64,000 bases of DNA from Timema cristinae (lineage: Eukaryota; Arthropoda; Insecta; Phasmatodea; Timematidae): contig JBCFYV010000100.1 in assembly GCA_039000515.1 (NCBI GenBank), positions 23,369,864-23,433,863 on the forward strand. The letters run 5' to 3'. The notes below the pieces were generated by a model, which was not told the origin of the DNA, did no database searches, and saw nothing but the letters and a program-made list of their open reading frames with translations. The position numbers and the translations under genes are program-made. This document shows positions 1 to 11,945 of this stretch, piece after piece (the stretch's first letter is position 1; every line of letters begins with the position of its first letter).

Positions 1-370
1 TTCTCTATATCACTTTCTACAAGATGATTGATCTGGTTGACATTCACTTAAAGTCGTATACTAATTAAAATATTATATCATCTTTCCTCACCATGTACCA
101 CAAATATACTGTTCACCTTCTGGTTTTTCCTTCTTCTGTACAACCGCATTAAAATTAGTTCATCCTTATCTTCTTACTCCCTCACAATATCCAAAAAAGG
201 TCTGTCACACGTATCACCTGTGCTCTCCTCCAACTCCAAATCGACTTATGAGTGTGGCTGGACCAGCATCTTGGAAAACACCCCATGTGGATAGGGTCGT
301 CAAGGTCTCTTTCGGCAATAGCCGGACTTCAGACGCAGTTGAAGATAGCTGTCGCGGCTTGGACAACGTA

Positions 371-590
371 CAGTAGCCCCATGGCTTCTTTGGTGCTGAC
401 TGACAGCTGACAGCTTTGAAAAGTTACCAGACCAAATTATGTATCCCTACACCGAACCATATGATCTGAAAAAACATGTATTTAGCAGCTGTCACCTCTG
501 ATGGTCAAAATGTAGGTATATACCTACATGTTAACGGTCAGAAGTCAGCTGTGAGCTGTAAGTCAGCACCAAAGAAGTCATGGGCTACTG
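371..590. mobile_element. Palindromic MITE with TA target site, copy 1
   Basis: Ends are CAGTAGCCCCATGGCTTCTT and its inverse, flanked by TA at 369-370 and 591-592. Nearly the whole element is self-complementary around a centre with GGTATATACC. The TA target and TIRs suggest a Tc1/mariner-type non-autonomous element. It has no coding capacity. Confidence 0.85.
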
Positions 591-1269
591 TATCTTAGTG
601 AAAGGGAACCAGTCCAGTCTCTCAACCGGTTTCTGTTGGATGAGCACTTGTCTTGTGGTCGTGACATTGTAAAGTTAGCTCGAGTAGTGACGTCATGATG
701 GCTGGTTTCCCTCGTGAGTGAGTCACTCTTCGTCACGTCACGTCATGGGGGTCATTACAACACGACTAACTACCTGGTCACAGACAGGTGGTTTTTGTTG
801 GGATGGAGACCAGGTGCTCATTCCTCAAACGTGCGCAATTAATTTGTACGAATTCCTTTAAGAGGTCGGGGCTCAAATCTAGGACGGGTGTGCTCAGGGA
901 CTCCTCAAGGGGAGAGTAGGGGTTAGGCTCGGGGTGCTGGGTTCGAGGTGCACCATGCCGCCAATGTTTTCTAAAAATTACGAAAATCATAAAAATTTAA
1001 TTAATTGGGGATCCTAATTTAATTTTATATATTTCCCTTGAATTTTTTTGCAGAAATTTTAAAATCATCTAGTCGATGTTCACTAGGCCTACTACACCTA
1101 TACTTTATTCTTGTAACAATTTATTTTCAAGTCCATAAAACAATTTTTTGACCAAAACAATCTTATAGAGGAGGGGATACCAAAATTAAAGTTCCACCTG
1201 GCACAAAAATTATGACTGAGGTGGTCTAGGTCAGTGGTGTTCAACCTGGGGTGAACGTCCCCCTGAGGG

Positions 1270-1450
1270 CACGTGAAGATTTCTTTGAGAATACGTAAAG
1301 TAATAGTTAAAATACAAATAAATAATATATACATAGATGGCATCGCGAAAATCACTTTTACGGTTTCAGTAGCTCATGAAACGTCAAAGTGTACCAAAAT
1401 CTCTAGTTTTTTTTACGATCACAATACTTCTTTCTCTGAGGGGAGGGAGA
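1270..1450. repeat. Unclassified dispersed repeat D, fragment
   Basis: Contains GGCATCGCGAAAATC, GTTTCAGTAGCTCATG, AAACGTCAAAGTG and TTTTTACGATCAC, the inverse of the core seen at 30280, 30800 and 41580. Confidence 0.55.
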
Positions 1451-1627
1451 ACGGAAGAGGTCCTAAGTTAACCTACGTCCTTAAACCAGCTCGCACAGAG
1501 AAGCAATGATAGATCGAGGAGATTCGGTCGTGGGAACACACGGCTATCTTTCATTAGAGTCGAAGATGGCTTCGTTTTCTGATGGCTCGTGATATTAATT
1601 GAGCACTCACATGTAACTAACAATCTC

Positions 1628-1935
1628 CACACGTCCATCACAGAATCTGCCTTAAAATATTAGTGAATAGTGAGCCTGAGCACAGGATTACTCCTGGCTG
1701 TCTCAGTGGTCCAGGGTTTTATTCTCATGTCCAGGTGTCATTTTTTTCAATTTAAAATCATGTGTTTACTATATTTAATAGACAATAATATCACACGCTC
1801 ATCACAGACTCTCCCTTGAATTAATTGATATATGGGCTTGGGTGAGGGATGAACCTGGGTAGCTCGGTGGTAGAGTATTTGGGTATCTAAGTCAAAGATC
1901 CTAGCAGATACACCCTTGTCCAGGCTCATTTGTCA
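1628..1935 (+). mobile_element. SINE-D, two partial tandem copies
   Basis: Two adjacent pieces (1628-1750 and 1791-1935) match the tRNA-headed unit at 32040-32180: ACGTCCATCACAGA, then TAGCTCGGTGGTAGAG and GTCCAGGTGTCATTTTT or TGTCCAGGCTCATTTGTC. The first copy has a damaged A box; both are decayed. Confidence 0.65.
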
Positions 1936-2661
1936 CAAATTGACTTAACCTAGGACAGTAAAACAAATGCTACATTCAGCTTTAACGTCTAAATATTTTC
2001 TTATTGTACAGAATGGCGAGATTTATACAATGAGTAATTATTATATTTGTCAGTTCCACCTTAAATCGAACCAGGATTCCCTAGACTTAGTAAGTCATCC
2101 TACCCAAATTTGAAAATAGCTGAAAGGTATCGCAGACTGGATTTAGTAGAGATTTAGCTGAGCTATATTACATTTTTCTTAAGAAGGTTCTTTAAGAAAA
2201 TACCAACTTTTTTCCGTCAAAATTGATAAATTGACTATAATTATATTGTTAAGTTATAGGTATTGATAATTTCAAAAATTTCCGCTTCATACCACATAGC
2301 TTGACGTATGAATATTCGAAAGTAGATCTAGTAACTTTTCTAGCTTCCTATGAAAATTGAACTGTATTTGGCAGACGGTCGAAAAGGATTGGTTTAAAAT
2401 AGAATGATCTAAGTAACTTGCCCCCGAAAATACCCAACTTAATCTACTCCTTTATAATAGCCTAATTTTAAATAGCACTGTAGGAAGAACTGTATCGAAC
2501 ATCTACAGAAGTTACTAAATCCACTTTCATAAAATCTTACGTCAAATCACATTTTTTTTTATAGATAGTCAAATAGTTATATCAATAACCACAAAATAAT
2601 ACTAATAATTTAGTAAAATGCTATCAACGTTAACTTCAAAAAGCATATGAATGATATAAAA

Positions 2662-2909
2662 ACCCGCTTAAGTGGTAATTTGGTCTAACGCGCTACTATC
2701 GTGTCAGAATATATTTCCGATGACGGGGAGATCGAGGTTCGAATCTCGGTCTGGTGTACTGAGGGTGGTTTTTCCACAGTGGTTTTCCACTCTACCTCCA
2801 CGCAAATATGTGTATATTCCTCTAAATATAACCTTCCTAATCCCTAAAACCATTAGTGTAATTAGTATATAAGCGTATAACCTGAACGGGTAGTAAGACG
2901 TGGTGCTAA
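2662..2909 (+). mobile_element. SINE-B (full-length reference copy)
   Basis: tRNA-like head with A box GGTCTAACGCG and B box GGTTCGAATCTC, body TTTTCCACTCTACCTCCACGC, tail ATTAGTGTAATTAGTATATA then GCGTATAACCTGAACGGGTA and GTAAGACGTGGTGCTA. This is the general layout for all SINE-B copies below. Confidence 0.85.
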
Positions 2910-3164
2910 GAAAAATCTAAAATGGGGAACTCAAACCTTTTGCACTCAATCCTTAATATCACAGACGCTTTTATAATATAATTAAAATAATAAGTATCAA
3001 ATGTTTGCATGGATTACAATATTTTCTGATATACTTTTTGTAAAAGTTGTTAACTATGAAATATAATTAAATCCCAAATAGCTTACCCATGGAACATTAT
3101 TTTTACGATGAGGAACTCTACAAATGAAGACAGACTTAATGAGCTTCATGTACCGTACATCCAG

Positions 3165-3325
3165 AGTTGTCAGTTATGGGCCCATGTGGAAAAATGCCAA
3201 ATCTGGCCCATAAGTGGAATTGTCCAGATCTGGGAATGCCAGATTTTCCCCAGATCTGCCCCAGTTCTGGGTATATCTGGCCCAGATATGGACCAGTTAT
3301 GGCCAGTTCTGATCTTTCCACAAGG
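3165..3325. repeat. Cluster of CCAGAT/ATCTGG inverted motifs
   Basis: Dense alternation of CCAGATCTGG (3224-3233), GCCAGATTTTCC, CCCAGATCTGCCCC, TATCTGGCCCAGATATGG and CCAGTTATGGCCAG, bounded by GTGGAAA on the left and TTTCCAC on the right. The segment can form many short hairpins, and open frames run on both strands. Confidence 0.7.
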
Positions 3326-3646
3326 GGAGGATGAAGTTCTCAATGAACTTTCTATGAATCCAAGGAAAATTAACATAAGACTAAAGTGAATTAGTTCAAA
3401 AGTGATTTTGTGAGTTGAGTTAGTGCTAGTTGCGTATTTGAATTTTCAGATTTAGCTCATAAAATATTTTATAAATCAAATTTCCAAATACAATTTATTG
3501 AAACTTGCATGTTTGTATATTCTAGCAGTATGCATGAATAAAAATTTGTTCATAAAAACTTAAGTCATAATAATTAAAGAATTAAGACTTTTTTTATACA
3601 GATTTTAAATTATTTTGGATATTATTGTATTTCTTTTGATGCATTT

Positions 3647-3935
3647 CGGGTGACCTGGTGGTCTAGGCATAAGGTGTCAGACTTCAGTGCTGGGTTCCGG
3701 GGTTCAATCCTCTGTCCCAGCACTGATTTATCTGATTACAAAATCCTTCCTTCACCTCTGACAAGACGTGTATCAATCACAACTTGTGAATGTGGGGAAT
3801 TCCAGGCCTCCACCGTGGTTCGGATTCCACGTTACACTGTAGGTCCTCCATTTCATCTCACAATCACCCTACCATTACACATTAGCGTAAGTGCGTAAAA
3901 CCCGAACGAGTAGTAAGACGCTGTGCTAATAATTA
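3647..3935 (+). mobile_element. SINE-A with 10-bp target duplication
   Basis: Head GGTGACCTGGTGGTCTAGGC, B box GGGGTTCAATCC, body ATTTATCTGATTACAAAATC, tail GCGTAAGTGCGTAAAACCCG then AACGAGTAGTAAGACG and TAATAATTA. Target duplication TGATGCATTT at 3637-3646 and 3936-3945. Confidence 0.92.
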
Positions 3936-4189
3936 TGATGCATTTGCATTTTGCCGTACTTACATTTTCAAATTTTCCCTCGGGAAAAACCAATGGATTC
4001 CGATTAGTTGGTCAGTGAAACTAATCCCCACCCCTACCCCCACAAATGAATACTGTCTGTGCCAGTGCCAAATGATACGTAGATGAAATCGGATAATCGT
4101 TTTTATTGCCTCATTTGTCAAAACAAAATATTTATCTAATTATTTCAGTCAGGCAAAACTTAATGTTGGAGGAATGATACCATCAACTA

Positions 4190-4473
4190 TTACTATTATT
4201 ACTATTAGCACCGTGTCTTACTACCCATTCGGGTTATACGCACTTGCGCTAATGTGTAATGGTAGGGTGATTGTGTGATTAAATGGAGGATCTACAGTTT
4301 AATGTGGAATCCGAACCACGGTGGAGGCCTGGCATTTCCCCACATTCACAAGATGTCTTGTCAGAGGGGAGGTAAGGGTTTGGCAATCAGATAAATCTGT
4401 GCTGGGACCTAGGATCGAACCCTGGACCCCAGCATAGAAATCTTACGCCCTACCCCTAGACCACCAGGTCCCC
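4190..4473 (-). mobile_element. SINE-A
   Basis: Reverse-strand copy from TTACTATTAGCACCG at the 3' tail to CCACCAGGTCCCC at the head; body and B box are intact in inverse. No clear target duplication seen. Confidence 0.88.
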
Positions 4474-6410
4474 ATTGAGACAATTGATTCAAAGATGTAA
4501 CGATGGTGTGCCTCACCTAAAATACCCTCGTGCCTCACCTGAAATACCCTCGTGCCCTCCCCGGTCAGGCGCATCTCACAGTTTGAGAAACCCTGTTGTA
4601 AAAGGTCCTTTCTACCTTATTTTTAATAAGTGTACTGTCTTATATTTTTGCTAATTTTCTTTTTAAATTTAAAATTTACAAATGTCTTAGCAAGATATAG
4701 CTTACCACAATAACATGAACATAAAATAAATAAATACTAGTGAATTGTACTGTACATAATTTTTCATATAATTCATGATAATTTGTGACCAGATTTTCAA
4801 ACATTGTTAAAATACCCCTTAGTAGACTTTCCTTAGAAAAATAAACACATTATTTTCGCTATAAATTTAAAAAAAATGTCTATAGCAATTTTTTTTAAAC
4901 ATTAATCAACAATCAGTTATCAATAAACCGCTATTTTTTCACTAAAAAGCTCACATTCTTATTTTTCATTAAAACAATCCCTAAATGCCCATTTTGAACC
5001 AAAACGTTAATGTGTTTTTCAAAAAGTTTCAAGTTTTCACAAATTTAGTCAGTAGTTAACTTCTATTTTAAAATAATTTTTCCCCAAAAAATAAGTATAC
5101 AATACTATTTGTCACGTTAAAAATTCCCTAAATATCAGTAGCTATTTTCTCATAACTTTGATTTTTCAAATATCGATCAACTCTTTGAAAGCAAGATTTT
5201 TTTAACGCCTCATAACATCTAGATAAATACCAACATTTGAAAAATATACATTGAAATGTTTCGGATATAATCCCAAGTACAAACCTAATTGTAAAATCCA
5301 CTTTTTGGGTTTGGGGGCACACAAAACGTCAAGATTCGTCCTAATTTCTAAGTCAAAATTCTCCACGATAGCAATTCTTTAGCTACATCAGAACGTATAA
5401 GGTAATGACTCAATGACATCAAATAAATATTTAAAACTAAACTTTATTGATAAACTTATTTTTATTTATTTTAAGTTTAACACCATGGTTAACAGCATCA
5501 TCTGAGGGCTATGATTAGGAAGGCTATTTTATAGTAAGTGAGTTCGCATTAGCTTAGAGAAGTTAAATCCACAGTGATAAGAATACGTACGGAAAACTAC
5601 CCCTAGATAATCAGGGGTGAATCCATGATTATTGTGAGGGGGAGGGGGGCCCGGGCACCTTCACAGGACAGGGCCGAGAGGTTCCCCCAAGGGAGATTCT
5701 GACAAATACATTTTTCAAGATTCGAGAGTAATTTAAAAATTAGTTTGAAAATTTGAACAAAAAAAATCCATACACATTCACAGTTCGTTTATGTTTTTTT
5801 GTTGATTATATTATGTGTTCAGAATGTAAATCAATTATTGACGTGATTGACACGTGAAGCAACTGGCTTGTGAGATATTACGTAACAGTACAACTAGTAG
5901 TGACTATAACATAGATTTTATTGGTTTAATTATTTTACATTATTATTGCTAATATTAATTAAGAATATTCTTGAGGGGTTGCACCTTCCCCCCCCCCCTC
6001 GCTCATACCATTGTATCCTCCTCCTTCGAGTGCATCCATCCGAGGTTCGAACCTTGACCTACTCGTTATTAAAAAACCAGACACGACATAGCTGACACCT
6101 TTGTTTGCCTGTCCACCGCACCGGGTGGGGAAATCCTTTAAATTTTAGTGAAGTGATTTAATTTTATTGTTATTTTATGGCCGTCTCTGGCCACGTACGA
6201 CCTTTCATTTGTAACCGCCCATACGTTTTACGACTGTCAACGTGTTGGAATAGGCTCCTCAACACCTTTTATTGCCCTCTGCCTTTAAAAACTAAATAGC
6301 TCCCTGTATACTGTCGCCTTAGAGCATGTGTGAACTATTATCACAATATGACCATAGCCTCAGTGAGTGTGGACAAAAACCTCTTCATACACAAAACAAT
6401 ATGATGTGAC
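4474..6410. other. AT-rich stretch without a recognised gene
   Basis: Mostly AT-rich sequence. A G-rich patch lies at 5637-5656, a C run at about 5990, and a tRNA-B-box-like GAGGTTCGAACCTTG at about 6042. Nothing codes. Confidence 0.6.
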
Positions 6411-6645
6411 CGGCTTCGGTGTCTAACGCGCTACTCTTATAGTAGACTAGACTGACAATGACGGGGAGATTGAGGTTCAACTCTCAATCGGATGTAATGA
6501 GAGTGGGTTTTTCAAAAACAATTTTCCACAATCTCTCTCTCGATTCAAATGTGGGTATATTTCGGATAAATATAACCTAATTCCTAAAACCATTAGCGTA
6601 ATTAGTACAAAAGTGTATAGCTCGAATGCCTAGTAAGACGTGGTC
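6411..6645 (+). mobile_element. SINE-B
   Basis: Head CGGCTTCGGTGTCTAACGCG, B box GAGGTTCAACTC, tail GCTCGAATGCCTAGTAAGAC GTGGT. Diverged but full-length. Confidence 0.8.
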
Positions 6646-7250
6646 ATAAAACGAAACAAAAACGGGGTGATGTGGATACTTTGAACCATTTTTTAAAAGT
6701 TATTATTTTCACACATTGATGACCTTTAAACTGTGCTAACATATAGGAATGAAATCCAAGAAGAAATCAAGAACAGAATTCATATTATTCAGGTTGTAAG
6801 CTGCTGTCATCTTGTCTTCTGTCTTAATATAATAAGGTAATTCGACAGTAAACCTTCCATTGCACACTTTTAACAAGTGTATAGGCTAATGTTATAATAA
6901 CCTATAGTGATTCAATTATTTGAAAAGAATCAAAAATGTAATCATCGAATGACATTAAACTGAAAATATACATAACTATAATCCTACTCGTTATTTTCGG
7001 ATGTGAAGCTTGTACCCTTCCTATGTATACGCCATACGCCCTGAAAGATAGCATTCTAAACATGACATATTACAGCGTATCCATCCATATCTTATAGGCT
7101 GACCCACCAAGGTATGTTTTCTACCTTTAGAGGTATATCTAATGTATTAAGAGAATAAATGAGATTTTTTTAGAACAACACTGCGAAAGATATTTTGGTC
7201 TAAGAGGGAAGAATGAACACTATAATAGTGAAAGTTTTGGTATTTCCTTA

Positions 7251-7503
7251 ATCACCGCGTCCTACTACCGTTTCAGATTATACGATATAATTACTTTAAC
7301 GGGGTGGAAATAAGGAAGGATTTTAAAGGTAGTATACCCGCATTTTCGTGTAAGGAGAGTGGTAAACCATTTAGGAAAAACCACCCTCAGTAGACCCAAC
7401 TGGGATCCTAACCCCGATCTTCCCTCCCCCCTTCCCCCACCACATCAGTAAACCAGTCCAAAACGAGAGTGACGCTTTAGTCAACTCAGCCATTGAAGTG
7501 GGT
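7251..7503 (-). mobile_element. SINE-B
   Basis: Inverse copy from CACCGCGTCCTACTACCG to GCCATTGAAGTGGGTT, with a C-rich expansion (CCCTCCCCCCTTCCCCC) near the B box. Confidence 0.75.
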
Positions 7504-7586
7504 TTGCAGAAAGTTGGATAATTAATTAATAGCTTTATGGTATACATGAATCCACAAACATATCATAGATAAAGTCAAGAAAGCTA

Positions 7587-8531
7587 TAGGTGACCTGGTG
7601 GTCTAGGGATAAGGTGTTGGACCTCTGTGCTGAAGGGCCGGGGTTCAATCCTCAGTCCCGGCACAGATTTATCTGATTACCAAACCCTTCCTTCATCTCT
7701 GACAAGACGTGTATTAATCACAACTTGTGAATGTGGGGAATGACAGGTCTCCATCGTGGTTCGGATCCCACGTTAAACTGTAGGTCCACCATTTCATCTT
7801 ACAATCACCCCTCTCTCTCGCCCCGTTCTCACTCCTCAGACCTATTCTCAATTCCTGTCGCCTCCCGCGTCTCGCGGGGGGAATCCTCACTCCAACCGCC
7901 CAATAATTTTTATTTGTCCCCCTCTTTTGTTTCTCACACCCTGTGCGGCAAAAATCGCCCACAGGGTAAAGTTTATTTTATTTTCCCTCCAGGGCTACGT
8001 ATGAAATATCTGCGTAGCCCTGGCGGAGTACCAATGTTTTTCACTGACCGACCCCGGCGGCTCACCCGACCGGGGCCAATCCTCCTCCGCTAGTCATCTC
8101 CTATTCCTGTGTTTCTTTTTCTCCCTCCTTTGTCTCTGATTTGCTCCCTCTCTTTCCTGTGTACTCTATGTATTTATTTTACGGTCCTGGCGACCCCACA
8201 TGAGCTATGGGGTGGGTTTTTTTGTATAATTTTCCCACCCCTAACCCACAGATAGCAGTATTCAGCCCACCAGGGCGCCATTGTTTTTCTCGTTGAGTTT
8301 TGTGTTGTATGTCTATGTCGTGTCCGTTTTCGAGAGCCCTTCGGGGCTGGTGTTAACTGTCTGTCCTCTATGTTTCACATGTTTTATTAATGTATATATC
8401 TTATCTATGTGTTACAAAATAAATAACTCTTACAAACAAACAAACAAACAAACAATCACCCTACCATTACACATTAGCTAAAGTGCGTATAACCCGAATG
8501 GGTAGTAAGACGCATTGCTAATAATAATATT
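7587..8531 (+). mobile_element. SINE-A split by a later retroposon insertion
   Basis: SINE-A runs 7589-7809, is interrupted, and resumes at about 8453 with CAATCACCCTACCATTACAC and the usual tail to 8531. The outer target duplication AAGAAAGCTA at 7577-7586 and 8532-8541 shows that both parts were one insertion. Confidence 0.92.
7810..8452 (+). mobile_element. 5'-truncated retroposon 3' end nested in SINE-A
   Basis: This segment is clearly richer in G and C than its surroundings and ends with AATAAATAACTCTT and (ACAAA)n. The host motif ACAATCACCC is present on both sides (about 7800 and 8451), a short target duplication. It contains hairpins: ACCCTGTG/CACAGGGT (about 7929-7966), AGGGCTACG/CGTAGCCCT (about 7991-8021), CCCCGG/CCGGGG (about 8052-8077) and CCCCAC around 8195. 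No reverse transcriptase is encoded. I infer a LINE 3' UTR or a SINE-like RNA copy; the clade is unknown. Confidence 0.65.
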
Positions 8532-8541
8532 AAGAAAGCTA

Positions 8542-9865
8542 CATTGGTGGGCGGAAGCGGGGGTGTCAAATGGCATGTATGGGCGATGTGGGCGTGTACA
8601 CAAAATTTAGATAGTTTATTTTCAGTCTAAGCGCACCTTCAAGAGCCCGTCTCACGACCAATATGAGACAAAATTACGCTTGAACCAGAAAACGAAATTA
8701 ATCTATATCCGAGTTTATAGATTGCTCATTTTACAAAAACGAAATTAAGATCAGTTTTTTTTTTTTTTTTAGGTTTTTCCTTCTTAAAATAATTACTTTT
8801 AAATTTATTTGTATATTTTGACATATGATAAAACGGTTTCACTATCTCGTATTTCACTTTTTTTGTCAAGTTTGTATATTAAAGAAAACCGCATTACGAT
8901 GCGAAGTTTGGTTCGAGCTCTGTTGCCTACACAAATTAGGTGTTATCCGTGGAGTGAAATTCTTGCTTAACGAACTATAAGAGATTGTTGCTCATTCATC
9001 AAAACAAATAGTATAATGTTAAATATCCCCATCAAATCAAAACTTTTATTTCTTTAGTTGCATACTTCACATTATATAATATATTAAATGTCTTCGTATT
9101 GCCACAATACCTTAATTCACTTGTTGCTTATGACTTACTTGAATCAGAAATGGGGCACTTATAAATATGTAGAGCAGAAGTGTTCTACACATAAACATAC
9201 TCCAATGTAGCCACAGAGATGATGAATGAGAAGTAAAATTCACCACACCAAGTAAAAATTGAGAAACAAATTTGGCCAATAGAATATTTAAAACAATACT
9301 CACTGTTTGCACTAGTCTATTCAAAAGATGTTCACTTACTCAATTATAAGTGCCTCAGACGCAAAATGATGAAAACTGTTCAGATTGAAAATGTAAGATT
9401 ATTTAATATTAAATTTGACACAAGTTTAAACCAGCACACGCCATCGAGATAGAGTTTATTTTACTATAAGAGCTGGTGAACTCAAATTCGCCACACTTTT
9501 ATTGCCAATTTGCCACTTGCAGCGAATGGCGATAGGGTTGCCCTACCCGGAAGTAGAGTATGAGTAGACTGGAAGATGGACAGTCTTCCTTTGTTTTGGC
9601 TTTATTTGAACACGTCATAGTGGCTTAATTAAATCCCTACCATATCAGCCAATAAAACTTGGAGAAACTTTGACCAACAGGAAGTGACGTATTCTATTTC
9701 AACCCCTGAACGGCAATAAAACGCTTGGTACTAAAAAATATAGTATGGTGAAGCAATATTAAAACAAATGTATTGACAACACCTGCATCCGCATTCGTGA
9801 GCACGTGGATTAAAGTGTATCTCAAACGGAGGATATTCATCTCCTGTGGTCTGTCATAACGTGAG
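8542..9865. other. Stretch without a recognised gene
   Basis: AT-rich, unique-looking sequence with an A/T run at about 8755. A 70-codon minus-strand frame at 9112-9324 lacks any recognisable motif. Confidence 0.5.
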
Positions 9866-9878
9866 CTTTGGATGAATG

Positions 9879-10161
9879 TTGTTATTATTTATTATTAGCA
9901 CCGCGTCTTACTACCCGTTCGGATTATACGCACTTACGCTAATGTGTAATGGTAGGGTGATTGTGAGATGAAATGAAGGACCTGCAGTTTAACGTGGAAT
10001 CCGAACCACGGTGGAGGCCTGGCATTCCCCACATTCACAAGATGTCTTGTCAGAGGTGAAGGAAGGGTTTGGAAATCAGATAAATCTGTGCCGGGACCGA
10101 GGATTGAACCCCGGCCCCCAGCACAGAAGTCAGACACCTTACCCCTAGACCACCAGGTCAC
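9879..10161 (-). mobile_element. SINE-A with 13-bp target duplication
   Basis: Inverse full-length copy, tail GTTATTATTTATTATTAGCA, head CACCAGGTCAC. Target duplication CTTTGGATGAATG at 9866-9878 and 10162-10174. Confidence 0.93.
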
Positions 10162-10463
10162 CTTTGGATGAATGGGTTACGAGCTGAAAGTACACAGGCC
10201 GAATTTGTGCACCTGGTTTGTGATATATTAGAAGTGAACAAGATAATTGCATCAAAAGCGTACCATTGTTTATTGTCTCTGAGCTATATATGGCAACACC
10301 ACAATAAATGTATATTTGACAGAAATCACAGGTATAGCGAGTTTCATGAACTAGCCAATTATCAACTTAACCTAAGCTAACCACTATTGTAAATAGTTGG
10401 TTTATTATTTTATTGCAATTACTGTACAGAATAAGGGGGCTGTTTACAATACTTTTTTTTTTG

Positions 10464-10712
10464 GCCACGAGTCTTACTACCCCTTTGGGATATACGCTTA
10501 TGTGCTAATTACGCTAATGAATTTAGAGATTAGGAAGGTTATATTTATAAGTAGTGTACACACATTTGCGTGGAGCAATAGTGGAAAACCATTTGGGGAA
10601 AACCACCCTCAGTACACCCGACCGATATTCAAACCCCGATCTCCCTCCCCATCATCGGAAGTCTAGCCTACTGCAAGAGTGGCACGTTAGACTATGTGGC
10701 CACCGATGCCGA
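10464..10712 (-). mobile_element. SINE-B
   Basis: Inverse copy from CACGAGTCTTACTACCCCTT to TAGACTATGTGGCCACCG; B box inverse ATTCAAACCCCGATC. Confidence 0.82.
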
Positions 10713-11275
10713 GGGAGGAATCCATCAATAACCATGTCGTTCAAAACACAACAGCTTTAAAAAAATCTTTAAAATGTAGGCTACATTAGTAAGGTTTATT
10801 TCAAAGTTTTACAGGATTGCTCCATTCAGAAGGCAGCTTCTAACCGGAATAATAAACACGCGTCTCATGGTTTATTTGGTTTAACTAGCACTGAACATCA
10901 GCTTCTCTTTAATGCGTGTGTAAAATACGATCAAAGTGTCAGAGTAAGGTTCGTCGTGAGTATCTGGACATTTAATAGTCAATCTATTATTGAGTGATTT
11001 TTTTTTGTAAGAGTTGTGATACCCATTAAAAAATAATTTATAAAATAGATCAACTGCATGTAAGGTGTAGAACCATCATGACACACGTCTTACTTGAGTC
11101 CATTCACCATAGGAGTGGTGGTAGTTGATAGCTAGCAGAAGAAGTAAAAATAATTTAAAGAAAGCTCTAATTAAAACATAATATGGTCTGTTGTGAAAGT
11201 TTTGATTGCCATAAGTGACCAAAATATGGTCTGGCAGATCACATAGTTTGGCTGGTGAATGGATACATGAAAGTA

Positions 11276-11509
11276 CAGTAGCCCCATGGCTTCTTTGGTG
11301 CCTACTGACATCTCACAGATGACAGCTGATGGCTTTGAAAAGTTACCAGATCAAATTATGTATTCCTACGCCAAACCATATGTCTGCCAAAACATGTGTT
11401 TAGCAGCTGTCACTTCTGACAGTCAAAATTTAGGTATATACCTAAATGTTAGCTGTCGGAAGTAAGTTGTGAGCTGTCAGTCAGCCCCAAAGAAGCCATG
11501 GGGCTACTG
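11276..11509. mobile_element. Palindromic MITE with TA target site, copy 2
   Basis: Same family as 371-590: TIR CAGTAGCCCCATGGCTTCTT, TA at 11274-11275 and 11510-11511, central GGTATATACC. Confidence 0.88.
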
Positions 11510-11544
11510 TAGGTAATTTTGCTGTCATTTACTATCACTCCTGT

Positions 11545-11945
11545 CGGGGATGGAATATACTCATCCATGATCATTCGCTTTTAAGAGCATGCACTACATG
11601 CCAATCAAATCTATGGTACAGTCAGCTAGAAATCGTAAATTTACACGAACACCATTGCACGTGGATCATTTCTGATTAAACATTAATGGAGATAAAGAGT
11701 TAATAGAGGTTCCTAATACAGAATATTGTTGAAATAATAAGTTATATATAGATACAAAACTGCATTTAAAAGGACGTTCATGACCATTTTAGAATGGCTT
11801 CACAGATAAGCGCTGTGCAAAAGTCATCATTCTGTTATAATATGGACATATTGAAGTTATTAACAAGAAACTTTGGCGCTTTGTCCGCCATCGTCACCAC
11901 GAAAAATTTCTAGTAATCATTCAAATACGAATGAACTGCATATAC
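11545..11945 (+). repeat. Directly duplicated segment, left copy
   Basis: Aligns over about 350 bases with 13640-14036: shared blocks GTCAGCTAGAAATCGTAAAT / ATCAGCTAGAAATCGTAAAT, AACATTAATGGAGATAAAGA, TTCATGACCATTTTAGAATG and TATTAACAAGAAACTTTG. No ORF is shared, so it is non-coding or a transposon pair. Confidence 0.8.

Noticed and set aside
9934..10161. Repeated '[18 protein letters not shown]' type proteins at several places
   Set aside because: They are the same frame through the SINE-A head and body in each copy, with no independent coding evidence.
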